Source: an uncultured Myxococcales bacterium
GTDB taxonomy: Bacteria; Myxococcota_A; UBA9042
Direction: 5' to 3'
Assembly (NCBI GenBank): GCA_903883645.1
Contig: CAISBR010000052.1
Coordinates: forward strand, 1-64,000
Length of the DNA stretch: 64,000 nucleotides
Under the pieces are notes generated by a model that searched no databases, was not told where the DNA came from, and saw only the letters and a list, made by a program, of their open reading frames with translations. Numbering within the stretch: the stretch's first letter is position 1; each line of letters starts with the position of its first letter. Position numbers and translations under genes: made by a program. Shown piece by piece: positions 41,163 to 49,725 of this stretch.

Positions 41163-41380
41163 GGGAGCTCCTGATCGCTGCCCGCGCGCGGCGTGCGGCG
41201 GGGCGGCGATTATGGCGCAAGGGCCGGGGGTCGCAAGGGGCCTAGCAAGCGTGCGTCAGCCTTGCTCTTTTGCTCGTTATGCGCCCCGCTGGGGTGCCGG
41301 CCACGCAAACTTGCGGTATTATCAGCCGGCGAGGGCGTCCTCTGTCCGATATTCTTAATCATTTTAGGGAGTTTCTTGCC

Positions 41381-41827
41381 ATGCCGCCGACCTTCGTGTT
41401 CATCCGCCACAGCCACCGCGACGGCGAAGGCCTGTCGAGCCACGGCCGCGCCAGCGTACAGTACACGGCGCAGTGGCTGAAAGAGCACGGTTTTCTGGCG
41501 GATTTGGTGTTTGCGACGAACACACCGCGCACCCGCGAGACAGCCATGCTGCTGCTGCGGCCCACCGGGCGCACGCTTGTGCAAACCATTGTAACCAATG
41601 GGATGTTTGGTTCATTGGCAGGTCTGCAGGCGCACACACGCGAGGCGGCGGCGCGGCAACCGAGCGGCGTGGTGTATTTTGTGGGCCACCACCCGAGTCA
41701 GCTGTTTCTAGAGCACTTGTTCGGCGCCGAGCTGGCGATTGCGGACCAAAATCGCTGTGCTGCCGTGGTGTTTGAGCGCGATGGCGAAGGCTGGCGGCTG
41801 GTCGACTGGTTCGCCGGGGTGGCCTAG
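41381..41827 (+). CDS. SixA-like histidine phosphatase
   Basis: Encodes 148 residues from ATG 41381. The catalytic N-terminal motif reads FVFIRHSHRDG: His is retained but the usual RHG glycine is Ser. Later motifs are TNTPRTRETAMLLL (phosphate-pocket Arg) and VYFVGHHPSQLF (second catalytic His). The size matches the SixA branch of histidine phosphatases, which in E. coli removes phosphate from the phosphotransfer protein NPr/HPt. It is divergent from the metalloprotease operon, which ends in a two-component pair, but a link is only a guess. No membrane segment. Confidence 0.85.
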   Translation: MPPTFVFIRHSHRDGEGLSSHGRASVQYTAQWLKEHGFLADLVFATNTPRTRETAMLLLRPTGRTLVQTIVTNGMFGSLAGLQAHTREAAARQPSGVVYFVGHHPSQLFLEHLFGAELAIADQNRCAAVVFERDGEGWRLVDWFAGVA

Positions 41828-41984
41828 GCCTCGCACATCGCGCCCGAAACTCTGGATACCAGACGGGATCTACGGCGCGGCGCGGCGAGTCGGCAAGTAG
41901 AACGCGAGCTTGCGCCCCACCACAAGGACAGGGCCGCCCACAGAAAACCCAATGTGATCGAACCGTTCGTTCTGGGTGGCGCGA

Positions 41985-42395
41985 TCAGGACTTGAGCTGC
42001 TTGACCGCCGTCAGCCATTCTTCAACATGGTTAACGAACTTGACCTGGCCGTTCTCAAACGTGTGCATGTCGATGGTAGTAATGCGAAATGACTTGGTGC
42101 CGTCGAGCTCAAGGCCCATAAACGGCCCCTTAGGCGACCCGGTGACCACGCTGCGCACCACCACGGTGTTGCCCTCTTGCACGAGTTGCACGGGCTCCCA
42201 CTTCAGGTCGGGGATGAGCTTCCAAAACCCTTGCACTTGGCCAATTAGCTGGGCCTTGCCCTTGGTTTCAGCGGCGTTGATCGACTGAAAATCGTCGGCC
42301 AGCAGACGCTCCATGGTTGGCACAGGGCTCCCCCCTTCGCGCACAGTCAGGGCTTCGGTATAAAAGGTGCGAATGAGATCCTTGATATTTTGCAT
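41985..42395 (-). CDS. SnoaL-like polyketide cyclase/ester cyclase family protein
   Basis: Encodes 136 residues. The pattern MQNIKDLIRTFYTEALTVRE, LADDFQSINAAETKGKAQLI, then FWKLIPDLKWEPVQLVQEGN and DMHTFENGQVKFVNHVEEW is that of SnoaL-like NTF2-fold proteins. These small cone-shaped domains are isomerases, cyclases or binding proteins; substrate unknown. It is cytosolic, transcribed alone, and divergent from the following secreted-protein gene. Confidence 0.85.
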   Translation of the reverse strand: MQNIKDLIRTFYTEALTVREGGSPVPTMERLLADDFQSINAAETKGKAQLIGQVQGFWKLIPDLKWEPVQLVQEGNTVVVRSVVTGSPKGPFMGLELDGTKSFRITTIDMHTFENGQVKFVNHVEEWLTAVKQLKS

Positions 42396-42722
42396 GAAAA
42401 CCTATTTGGCAAGCGGGCTATCCAGCAGTCGTTCCTGGTGAAGGGGTGGGGCGAAGGATGGTATGTCACGGTTTGGCTTTTTTGCAAGCGGGACCGCGGC
42501 GTTTCGATGGCTGCCGTGCTGCTGCCCGAGCGGCTGACCGTGATAGCCAACAGTGGCTAGTCGCATGACCACTTGGACTCGCTGCATTTTCGCATGGACA
42601 CGGGTGACGCTGAACCTGGCGTGCGGGCAACCGTACCGGCAAGAAATGCCTAGTCCGCTCGCCTATGGCCGACCTTGGCGTCGCGCGCCCGGTCCATGCT
42701 ACACTCGTGACCGGAGGTTTCC
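42396..42722. other. Divergent intergenic region, SnoaL-like and fibrinogen-like genes
   Basis: In 327 bp no gene was recognised. Near its right end lies a possible promoter for the plus-strand gene: TTGGCG (42675-42680) and TACACT (42700-42705), 19 bp apart, followed closely by the Shine-Dalgarno GGAGG before ATG 42723. Confidence 0.4.
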
Positions 42723-44480
42723 ATGCCACGTCTCGCTAGCCTTGTTCGCGCCGTCTTGACTGCTGTTGCCGTGTTTCTGATTGCTATGCCTGCGCTTGCG
42801 CTGGCTGGCCCCGCGGCAAGCGTGCCCAATGTGCTGCAGGTAAGCGGCGCACTCACCACGGCCGCCGGCTCCGCCGTGAGCGACGGCGCCTACGACATCA
42901 AGTTTGCGCTCTACCCGGGCGACAGCGGCGGCGCTCCGGTGTGGACCGAGTCAGCCACTGTAGTTGGCGTAAAATCTGCACAATTTCAGACGACGCTGGG
43001 CGAGAAGGTGCCGCTCGACCCCAAGGCCTTTGGCAGCGCGTCGCTGTGGCTGGGCGTAACCGTGGGCAGCGACCCCGAATTGCCTCGCAAGCCCTTGGCT
43101 AGTGTAGTTTTTGCTTTGCGCGCGGCCCTGGCGGCGGGGCTCGAATGCTCCGGCTGCATCGACGCCAGCCAACTGAATGGCGCGGTGCTGCAACCGTACG
43201 CAAAGTTTAGTGATCTCGCAGCTGTGGCCCAGTCCGGCGCCTACAGCGACCTAAAGGGCTTGCCCAACCTAGCCGTGTATGCCAAGGCCGCCGAGCTCGC
43301 TGCGGTCGCCCAGTCGGGGCAATATGCAGATCTGAAGGGTACGCCCGATCTTGCGCCCTTTGCCAAGTCGGCGGAGCTCACTGCGGTGGCCCAATCTGGC
43401 CAATACGCCGACCTCAAAGGCACGCCCGACTTGACCCCCTATGCCAAAGCCACCGACCTCGCGGCGTTTGCCAAGTCGGCCGATCTGGCGGCCATTGCCA
43501 AGTCGGGTTCATGGACAGACCTTAAGAATATCCCAGCATTGGCCAAGGTAGGCGCCAGCTGCGGCACCGGCCTTGTGGTCAGCGGCATTGCGGCCGACGG
43601 CACGCTACAGTGCACACCCGGCTACGACGCCAGCAAGCAGTTGTTTCAGTTCACGGTCGCCCAAAGCGCACCGGCGGCCTGCTCGCCCCAGCTCTTTGGC
43701 AGCGCCTACACCAACGACAAAGACCAGACGCTAAATATCTGTAATGGTTCTAGCTGGTTCGCCATGTCGATCGCCGGCTACGGCACGGTTACCGCACCCG
43801 GCAAGTCGTGCAAAGACATCTTGACCGTGGCGCCAAATAGCAAAGACGGCATGTATTCCATCAGCATCGGCGGCGGCACCGTGCAGGTCTACTGCGACAT
43901 GACCAGCGACGGCGGCGGCTGGACGCTGGTCACCTACGCCTACCGCCCCGTGGCCGGCGGCACCGAGGTCTACTACCTGCCCAATTCTGCTCAGGGTTCG
44001 TGGGATCCCGCCAGCCGCAACGGCAAGGCCGCCATCAACGCCACCAGCCTACTGACCGGTGGCAGCCAGGTGCTGCTGACCGTGACCAACAGCGGCACTA
44101 TGCCGGTCACCGGCAACGCACTCAGCTACGAGCTGGCCTACCGCTGGGCGAAACAGAGTGGTTACAACCAGTTCGGCTGGGCACTGACCACCACCGCCTG
44201 CATCGACGTCAACGTGACCGAGCTGAAGACCAACACGACCTTTAGCGCCAAGACCTTCGACAACCGCCCCGAGGTCAGCTGCAGCGGCCACGCGGCCGGC
44301 ACGGCGTACGAGCGCCAGTTCATCGGCTTCAACAGCCTGACCTGCTACGGCGCGTGCGGCTCGGACCCCGTCACCTCGAACGGCATGGTCACCTGGTACG
44401 GCGACGGCTACACGCCCACCACCTCGGGCGGCAAGGGCGACCCGGCGCGCGCGGCGTCGTGGGGCTTCTGGATTCGCTAA
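42723..44480 (+). CDS. Secreted protein with tail-fibre-like repeats and fibrinogen-like C-terminal domain
   Basis: Encodes 585 residues with a signal peptide (VAVFLIAMPALALAG). An N-terminal beta-rich region (about 30-140) resembles phage or pilus carrier domains (GALTTAAGSAVSDGAYDIKF). Residues about 160-275 hold three to four units of about 27 residues, each around AAVAQSGQYADLKGTPDL, strikingly like the 'SGSYNDLTNKP' spacer repeats of phage tail fibres. The C-terminal part (about 360-585) starts CKDILTVAPNSKDGMYSI and contains VYCDMTSDGGGWTLV, the start of a fibrinogen-related domain, with further Cys pairs (ACGSD). It is likely a surface adhesin recognising a glycan or acetylated ligand. 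It is strongly preceded by Shine-Dalgarno GGAGG and ends 16 bp from a convergent lipoprotein gene. Confidence 0.85.
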   Translation: MPRLASLVRAVLTAVAVFLIAMPALALAGPAASVPNVLQVSGALTTAAGSAVSDGAYDIKFALYPGDSGGAPVWTESATVVGVKSAQFQTTLGEKVPLDPKAFGSASLWLGVTVGSDPELPRKPLASVVFALRAALAAGLECSGCIDASQLNGAVLQPYAKFSDLAAVAQSGAYSDLKGLPNLAVYAKAAELAAVAQSGQYADLKGTPDLAPFAKSAELTAVAQSGQYADLKGTPDLTPYAKATDLAAFAKSADLAAIAKSGSWTDLKNIPALAKVGASCGTGLVVSGIAADGTLQCTPGYDASKQLFQFTVAQSAPAACSPQLFGSAYTNDKDQTLNICNGSSWFAMSIAGYGTVTAPGKSCKDILTVAPNSKDGMYSISIGGGTVQVYCDMTSDGGGWTLVTYAYRPVAGGTEVYYLPNSAQGSWDPASRNGKAAINATSLLTGGSQVLLTVTNSGTMPVTGNALSYELAYRWAKQSGYNQFGWALTTTACIDVNVTELKTNTTFSAKTFDNRPEVSCSGHAAGTAYERQFIGFNSLTCYGACGSDPVTSNGMVTWYGDGYTPTTSGGKGDPARAASWGFWIR

Positions 44481-44496
44481 AATCCGTTGCGACGCC

Positions 44497-45378
44497 CTAC
44501 ATACAGATGGCGAGCGCGATTAGTTTGCCCGAGCACGACGAATACCAGCCCTCGGCCGAGGTTCCGACGCCTTCGCACAGGGCCGTGCAGCTCTTGCACT
44601 GGTCCCACAGCGGAATGCCGGTGGCGCTGTACAGCGGCGTCATGCTGCAGCTGTCGAACCATCCCTCGCTTTTTGAGCCAATGTAGCCGCAGATGGGCTG
44701 GCAGACGCCGGCGCCGTCGGAGTAGGTGTCGTAACCCACGTCGGTGTAAGGAGGAACGTCGTATTCGCCGCCGTCGATGCCATCGGTGTCGTAGCTCCAG
44801 CCGTCTTGGTTTAGGCATTCGGCGCAACCTAGCGACATGACTTCTTGGACGCAGGTCTCGTCCCACGCAGTGCCGCAGCAGTACGGGTCTTGGGCGCACA
44901 CGCAACTGGCGACGCCGGGGTCGGCGCAGCTAGGGCCACCACTGACGCAGCAGCTATGGTCGCCGGTGTCGGTCCACGGCGGCACATCGCCATCCATATC
45001 ATACATCCATGTATCACTTGACGAATCGACCCAAGTGTCGCCGGGATTCCAGGTATCGACCTCGCCGCCTGCAATGTCCCAGGCCGTGCCATCCCCGTCG
45101 CCGTCTTGCAGCATGGTGTCGGCCGCGCTAGCGTCGCCACTCCCTGTTGTTTCGCCGCCTTGGTCGCTCATGTCGCCGCTTGGGCTATCGCCGCCGAGGG
45201 TGTCGGGCGAAGTTCCGCTGCCATCGGTAGGGGTTGCGTCGGCGCCCAAGCCGCTGCCGTCGCTGGCGTAGTAGCCGGCGGTGGTGACGGCCACGCCACA
45301 GCCGCCTGCAGTGAGCGACAGGGCCAACAGGATGGCGGCGATCAGGGGCGAATAAGTTGATTTGCAAAGGGTAAGCAT
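44497..45378 (-). CDS. Lipoprotein with Cys-rich C-terminal half
   Basis: Encodes 293 residues from ATG 45378, preceded by AGAAGGTG. The lipoprotein signal ends LTAGGC (Cys about 27; Ala at -3 is acceptable but less usual). A long Asp/Ser/Gly/Thr-rich linker (about 35-130) is followed by a Cys-rich module reading CVCAQDPYCCGTAWDETC and CAEC, common in Myxococcota and planctomycete extracellular proteins. A second Cys-containing region near the C-terminus holds PICGYIGSKSEGWFDSC and SAEGWYSSC. It should be an extracellular or periplasmic disulphide-bonded lipoprotein. No enzymatic motif was recognised. A structured repeat (45572-45720) lies upstream. Confidence 0.8.
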   Translation of the reverse strand: MLTLCKSTYSPLIAAILLALSLTAGGCGVAVTTAGYYASDGSGLGADATPTDGSGTSPDTLGGDSPSGDMSDQGGETTGSGDASAADTMLQDGDGDGTAWDIAGGEVDTWNPGDTWVDSSSDTWMYDMDGDVPPWTDTGDHSCCVSGGPSCADPGVASCVCAQDPYCCGTAWDETCVQEVMSLGCAECLNQDGWSYDTDGIDGGEYDVPPYTDVGYDTYSDGAGVCQPICGYIGSKSEGWFDSCSMTPLYSATGIPLWDQCKSCTALCEGVGTSAEGWYSSCSGKLIALAICM

Positions 45379-45896
45379 GAGGGCGCACCTTCTGGCGAGT
45401 CCATTGGGACCGCACTCAGCATAGCAGGTGTGCAGGCCACGGCCATGTACGACCGCTGAACTGCCGCCGTACCTCGACACCCTCCGGAGTGCGGCTCGGC
45501 TGGCCATAACCCACTGAAATAACGGCAGCGAGAACTCTGGCACATGTGCCACAGTCAAAAGCTCGGGGCCCCCCGGGCGCGCAGCGGCCGGTCTGCGCAA
45601 CGGACACAGACCCGCAGGGCGGCGCCGCGCGCCGGTTTGGGCCAGGTCGCGGCGATTTTCGCAGGGGTCTGTGTGCCCAAACTCGTGGCCGGGTCGACGC
45701 CTTGGCGGCGATGCGCCCTGCTGTTGGGGTAAAACGCGGAATTACAGTGAGTTGTCTAGTTAAATAGGCAAAAGACAATACCTGACACCCTGCCTCGCAC
45801 CACTTTGCCCTTGTGCCCCGGCGCCGATATGCGCAGAATCAAGGAAGCTGGGCATTTGCGCCGCGTTGCGATCCATCCCCCAAGCATGGAGACCGC
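45379..45896. other. Divergent intergenic region with dispersed repeat
   Basis: The 518-bp region between the lipoprotein gene (minus) and the PilZ-kinase gene (plus) contains a partial copy of the structured repeat (45572-45720). No gene recognised. A weak TTGCCC-17-TATGCG pair (45805-45833) might be the kinase promoter. Confidence 0.5.
45572..45720. repeat. Structured repeat, right-half copy 42 kb away
   Basis: About 149 bp similar to the right half of the element at 3326-3650. The GGCGC/GCGCC hairpin (45621-45633) and the GTTTGGGC/GCCCAAAC stem (45635-45642 with 45675-45682) are kept although the loop between the latter arms has diverged. The left half is absent. Confidence 0.8.
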
Positions 45897-47744
45897 ATGG
45901 ACCAAGACCGCCGCCGCCAACCGCGGTACCCCTGCCTAATCTTAGGCGAAGCCGCCGCACCGGCTGTCGCTAGCGTCAAAGTCGTTTGCACCAGCATCAG
46001 TCGCACCGGCGCATACTTTGCGTGCCCGCGGGCACTGCAGCCGGGTGCGGCGTTGGTCGTCACACTGCAACCGCGCGGAGCCGGCGGCCCGCAAGTAGTT
46101 GCCCGCATTGAAGTAGTCCGCGTCACTGCGCGCGGCCAGCCCGAACAGCCAGGCTTTGGTGCCCGCTGGCAGTCGGTAGCGTGCGAACAGGGCTCTGAAA
46201 TACTGAGGCAATTTGCTATAGAGCACCTGCGCTGGCCCGACGCGCCGCTGCCCGCAGTCGATCCCAACGGGCTAGCACGCTACCAAGTGAGCAGCGATGG
46301 TGTGTGGATCGGCGCAACACAAGAGGTCGCACCGGCACAGCCGGCCACGGCAGCAAGGAGCCGACCTGCGATCGCGCTGGGCGCCGCTGCTGTGCCAACT
46401 CCAGGAACTTCGCCAGGAACGGGCCTAGTTGACCCGGGCCCAGACCTTGGCAGGAGTGGCCCGTCGCACGACGGGATAGGCTGGATCGACGACGCCGCTT
46501 CGACTGCCACAGAAGACTCGTTACCCCAGGCGCCGCAAGCTGTTTTTGCCGGACGTCGCCGCGATCCGTCGCAACCGTATGAGCCGATGCCGGTGACGAG
46601 CGAAGCCGCGCCTGTAGGTTGGTTTGGCCGCCCCGCCGCCCCGCCGGCTGCAGAATCCGAGCAAACCGTAGCGGTGATCACCCCTGGCGCGCTCGCAGCC
46701 ATCCATGCGGCCAAAGCGAGCGGACTCTATGCCGCCGCCCGGGCCAGCTCGGCACCGCTGCCCGCACAGGTCCAGACAGGTGCAAAGCCGCAAAACGAGT
46801 CTACTATCGCATATACCCGCACCGGCACCTCGAGCTCGGCCACGGCCAAGGCCGAGCTGCCGCGACCCGCTAGTCGCCCCGAGCTCGTGCTGCTGCCCGG
46901 CCCGTTGCCGCCGCCCCGCAGCGAGTGGCCCGCCGGCGTACCAACTACACTTGCTAATCGATACAACGATTTGCGACACATCGGCCAGGGTGGCAGCGGC
47001 GTTGTGTTCCGCGGCTTTGACAAAGTGCTTGAGCGGCCCGTGGTGCTGAAGTTCTTGTCGCAGCCCCGCATGGCCACGGAGGTGGCGCGCCGTTACTTCG
47101 CGCGCGAGATCAAGGTCGCAGCGGGGCTGAATCACAAGCATATCGTGCACATCTACGACGCGGGCGCGGCCGAGGGCGTGCCGTACTATGCGATGGAGTT
47201 TGTCGACGGCGTAACGCTGAGCCACTACCTGCCCGAGGGGCGGCCGCTAACCGATATGGCCTTTGTATACGCCGTGTTCGCAGCCCTATGCGATGCACTA
47301 GACTATGCGCACGGCCTGGGCATCTTGCACCGCGACATCAAGCCCGACAATGTGCTGGTGGGCGCCGATGGTGCAGTCAAGCTGTTCGACTTTGGTCTAG
47401 CGCGCTTGGCCGATCAAGGCTTTGGCGAGCACTCGGTGCTGCTGGGTACCCCGTATTACATGTCGCCCGAGCAGCTGACCGGCGCGCCAGTGGACCACCG
47501 TTCCGACATCTATGCCCTTGGCGTTACGCTGTACCAAATGCTGACGGGGGTGCTGCCGTTCCGCGCGGGCAATATCTACGCAGCGCATGTGTTCGAGACG
47601 CCGCCGCAGCCCCTGACCCTCAACCCGTCGCTGCGACCGGAACTGGCCGAGCTCGTGCTAAAGATGCTGGCCAAGCAGCCGGCGGACCGCTTTGACTCGT
47701 GCCGCCCGATGGCTTTGCGCATGTGGCACGCGCTGTTCGACTAG
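45897..47744 (+). CDS. PilZ-Ser/Thr protein kinase fusion
   Basis: Encodes 615 residues. Residues about 1-105 form a PilZ domain: RRRQPRYPC (RxxxR) and CTSISRTGAYF, in which the usual D/NxSxxG carries Ser in the first position. Both motifs bind c-di-GMP in typical PilZ proteins. A Pro/Ala/Thr-rich linker (about 110-345) contains no transmembrane segment. The kinase domain (about 350-610) has a glycine loop IGQGGSGVVF, Lys in VVLKF, catalytic HRDIKPDN (about 478), DFG (about 497) and an APE-like SPEQ. The complete set indicates an active Hanks-type kinase in the cytoplasm. The architecture suggests direct c-di-GMP control of phosphorylation. Ends convergent with recD. Confidence 0.9.
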   Translation: MDQDRRRQPRYPCLILGEAAAPAVASVKVVCTSISRTGAYFACPRALQPGAALVVTLQPRGAGGPQVVARIEVVRVTARGQPEQPGFGARWQSVACEQGSEILRQFAIEHLRWPDAPLPAVDPNGLARYQVSSDGVWIGATQEVAPAQPATAARSRPAIALGAAAVPTPGTSPGTGLVDPGPDLGRSGPSHDGIGWIDDAASTATEDSLPQAPQAVFAGRRRDPSQPYEPMPVTSEAAPVGWFGRPAAPPAAESEQTVAVITPGALAAIHAAKASGLYAAARASSAPLPAQVQTGAKPQNESTIAYTRTGTSSSATAKAELPRPASRPELVLLPGPLPPPRSEWPAGVPTTLANRYNDLRHIGQGGSGVVFRGFDKVLERPVVLKFLSQPRMATEVARRYFAREIKVAAGLNHKHIVHIYDAGAAEGVPYYAMEFVDGVTLSHYLPEGRPLTDMAFVYAVFAALCDALDYAHGLGILHRDIKPDNVLVGADGAVKLFDFGLARLADQGFGEHSVLLGTPYYMSPEQLTGAPVDHRSDIYALGVTLYQMLTGVLPFRAGNIYAAHVFETPPQPLTLNPSLRPELAELVLKMLAKQPADRFDSCRPMALRMWHALFD

Positions 47745-47760
47745 ACCGGTTGCCCAGAGC

Positions 47761-49725
47761 TCAGCTACCGAGCAGCGGCGCCAACCCCGAAGCCCGCGCC
47801 ACCATTCGCTGCAGCGCGTCGTGCAAGGCCGGGGCAGTCCCCACCCAGGTCAGCTGCTGCTGCGCGCGCGTAATCGCCGTATACACCAGCTCGCGGCTTT
47901 GCAGCGGCGAGGGGCCATCGGTCAAAACCAGCGCCACGTGGCCGAATTGCGACCCTTGGCTTTTGTGCACCGTCATCGCCAGCGCGCCCATGTGGGGCGG
48001 CAAGCGGGCGATCGGCACCTCGCGCACCCCGGGCCACTTGGCCTCGACACCGGTCGCATCTACGGGCGCCGCCACAGGAAACACCACCACCAGCCGCCCG
48101 CCATCGCCACAGACCACGAGGCCAATGTCGCCATTGCGCAGATCGACGTCGTAGGCATTCTCGGTCACCAGCACTAGCTGACCGAGCCATAGACCGGCCT
48201 CGCGCGGCAGATCCTCAGACTTGGTGCGCACTTGCTGGGTCGACTTGCGCTCGTTCCACGCCAGCTGCAGCACGCTGCGGACGCTGTCACCGATGGCCTT
48301 TTCGAGCCCCGCCACACCCAGCGGCCCCTGCCGATGCACGGCCAGCACGCGATAACTACCCATGGCATAGAGCAGTTGCCGCCGCACCTGGGTCTCGCGC
48401 AGCGCTGCCCGGCCGCCTGTACGCAGCTGCTCGGCGAGCAAGGCCACATAACCACCCTTGGCGAAATAGGGGCCGGCCAGGGTATGCGTCGCGGCCGTCC
48501 GCTCGGCCAAGTCCCCCGCGGCAATCGGCTGAATCGGCTGCGCATCCACAGCGTCCGGCCGCCGCCCCGTGAGGAGTTGCTCGGCCTGCACCAGCGACTC
48601 GGGGGTCGCCGCCTGGATCGCCGCCGCCACCGCACTGACCAAGGGCGAGTCGGCAAAGCGGTAATTGACGGTCAGCCGCACCAAACACGCCTGCAGCGGC
48701 GAGCCCGTCTGGGCGGCGGCGTGGGCAATATCGGCAAGCACGGTGCCCACATCCACGCTGGCAAGCTGGTCGCGATCGCCTAGCAGCACCAGTTGCGCGC
48801 CCGGGGCCACGGCATCGACCACTTGCGCCATCAGCACCAAATCGACCATCGACGCTTCGTCGACCACCACGATGTCGGCCGGCAGCGGATTGCCGCGGTG
48901 GTGACGCACACTGCCGTCGGGCCGCTTGCCCAGCAGCTTGTGCACGGTCGACGAGGGCAGATCCGCCAGCAGCTGTGCGATGTTATCTTGGGTCGGCGCC
49001 GCACGCTGGGCCTCGCGCATCGCCTCGGTCATCCGCACCGCGGCCTTGCCCGTGGGCGCCGCCAGCACCACCCGCAGCTCGGGCCGCTGGGCCAGCAAGG
49101 CGGCGAGCAGAAAGCGAATACTAAAGGTCTTGCCCGTACCCGGCCCACCCAGCACCAGCGTTAGCCGCAGCCGCGCCGCAGCCGCCAGACTCTGCGCCAC
49201 CTGGGTCTTGGCCGCCAGATGTTCGGGCTTGGCGCCCTGGGTCAGCGAACGCAAAAGCGCTTGCTGCAGAAGGTCTTGCGTGGGGGCGTGCGCGGTTCTC
49301 TCGCCCGCCATTTGCCGCAGCGCTTGGGCCAGGCGGGCCTGCACGTCCCACAGCCGCTGGGTCATCAGCAGGTGTTCGCCACCCGGCAGGGGCTGCATCA
49401 CCAGCGGCCGCTGACGATTTTCGCCTTGACTCACCAGCGGCGACGCCAGCAGTTTGGCTTGCCACGCCGGCAGATCGCTAGGCCACACAGGCTCTTCGCT
49501 GGGCTCGGCCAGGGTCGCCACTTGCAGCAGATCCACCCCCACATGCCCGCGCCGCTGCACTGCCAGCGCCAGCGCGGCCGCTAGCAGCTCGTCAGGATCG
49601 GGCTCGCCAAAGCGCTGCAACGCGGCATCGACCAACACCAGGTCCGCCTCGGTCAATACACCTGCGGTAAGCAAGGGCGCGGCGCGACTGGCCAATTGCG
49701 TATTGCGCAAATTCAGGGTGCTCAT
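47761..49725 (-). CDS. recD: Exodeoxyribonuclease V subunit alpha (RecD helicase)
   Basis: Encodes 654 residues. After the N-terminal domain that contacts RecBC, motor motifs are: Walker A GGPGTGKTFS (about 193), VVDEASMVD (about 288), LLGDRDQLASVD, and C-terminal TVHKSQGSQFGHV and YTAITRAQQQL. RecD is the 5'-3' motor of the RecBCD helicase-nuclease, which repairs double-strand breaks and degrades foreign linear DNA. Its start overlaps the recB stop by 4 bp, giving the order recC-recB-recD. The gene ends 16 bp from the convergent PilZ-kinase gene. Confidence 0.95.
   Translation of the reverse strand: MSTLNLRNTQLASRAAPLLTAGVLTEADLVLVDAALQRFGEPDPDELLAAALALAVQRRGHVGVDLLQVATLAEPSEEPVWPSDLPAWQAKLLASPLVSQGENRQRPLVMQPLPGGEHLLMTQRLWDVQARLAQALRQMAGERTAHAPTQDLLQQALLRSLTQGAKPEHLAAKTQVAQSLAAAARLRLTLVLGGPGTGKTFSIRFLLAALLAQRPELRVVLAAPTGKAAVRMTEAMREAQRAAPTQDNIAQLLADLPSSTVHKLLGKRPDGSVRHHRGNPLPADIVVVDEASMVDLVLMAQVVDAVAPGAQLVLLGDRDQLASVDVGTVLADIAHAAAQTGSPLQACLVRLTVNYRFADSPLVSAVAAAIQAATPESLVQAEQLLTGRRPDAVDAQPIQPIAAGDLAERTAATHTLAGPYFAKGGYVALLAEQLRTGGRAALRETQVRRQLLYAMGSYRVLAVHRQGPLGVAGLEKAIGDSVRSVLQLAWNERKSTQQVRTKSEDLPREAGLWLGQLVLVTENAYDVDLRNGDIGLVVCGDGGRLVVVFPVAAPVDATGVEAKWPGVREVPIARLPPHMGALAMTVHKSQGSQFGHVALVLTDGPSPLQSRELVYTAITRAQQQLTWVGTAPALHDALQRMVARASGLAPLLGS

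Noticed and set aside
45546-45778. Short open frames across the 45.6-kb repeat
   Set aside because: Similar frames appear in the 2.4- and 3.5-kb copies because of shared repeat sequence, and they differ in length and ends, so they are not genes.
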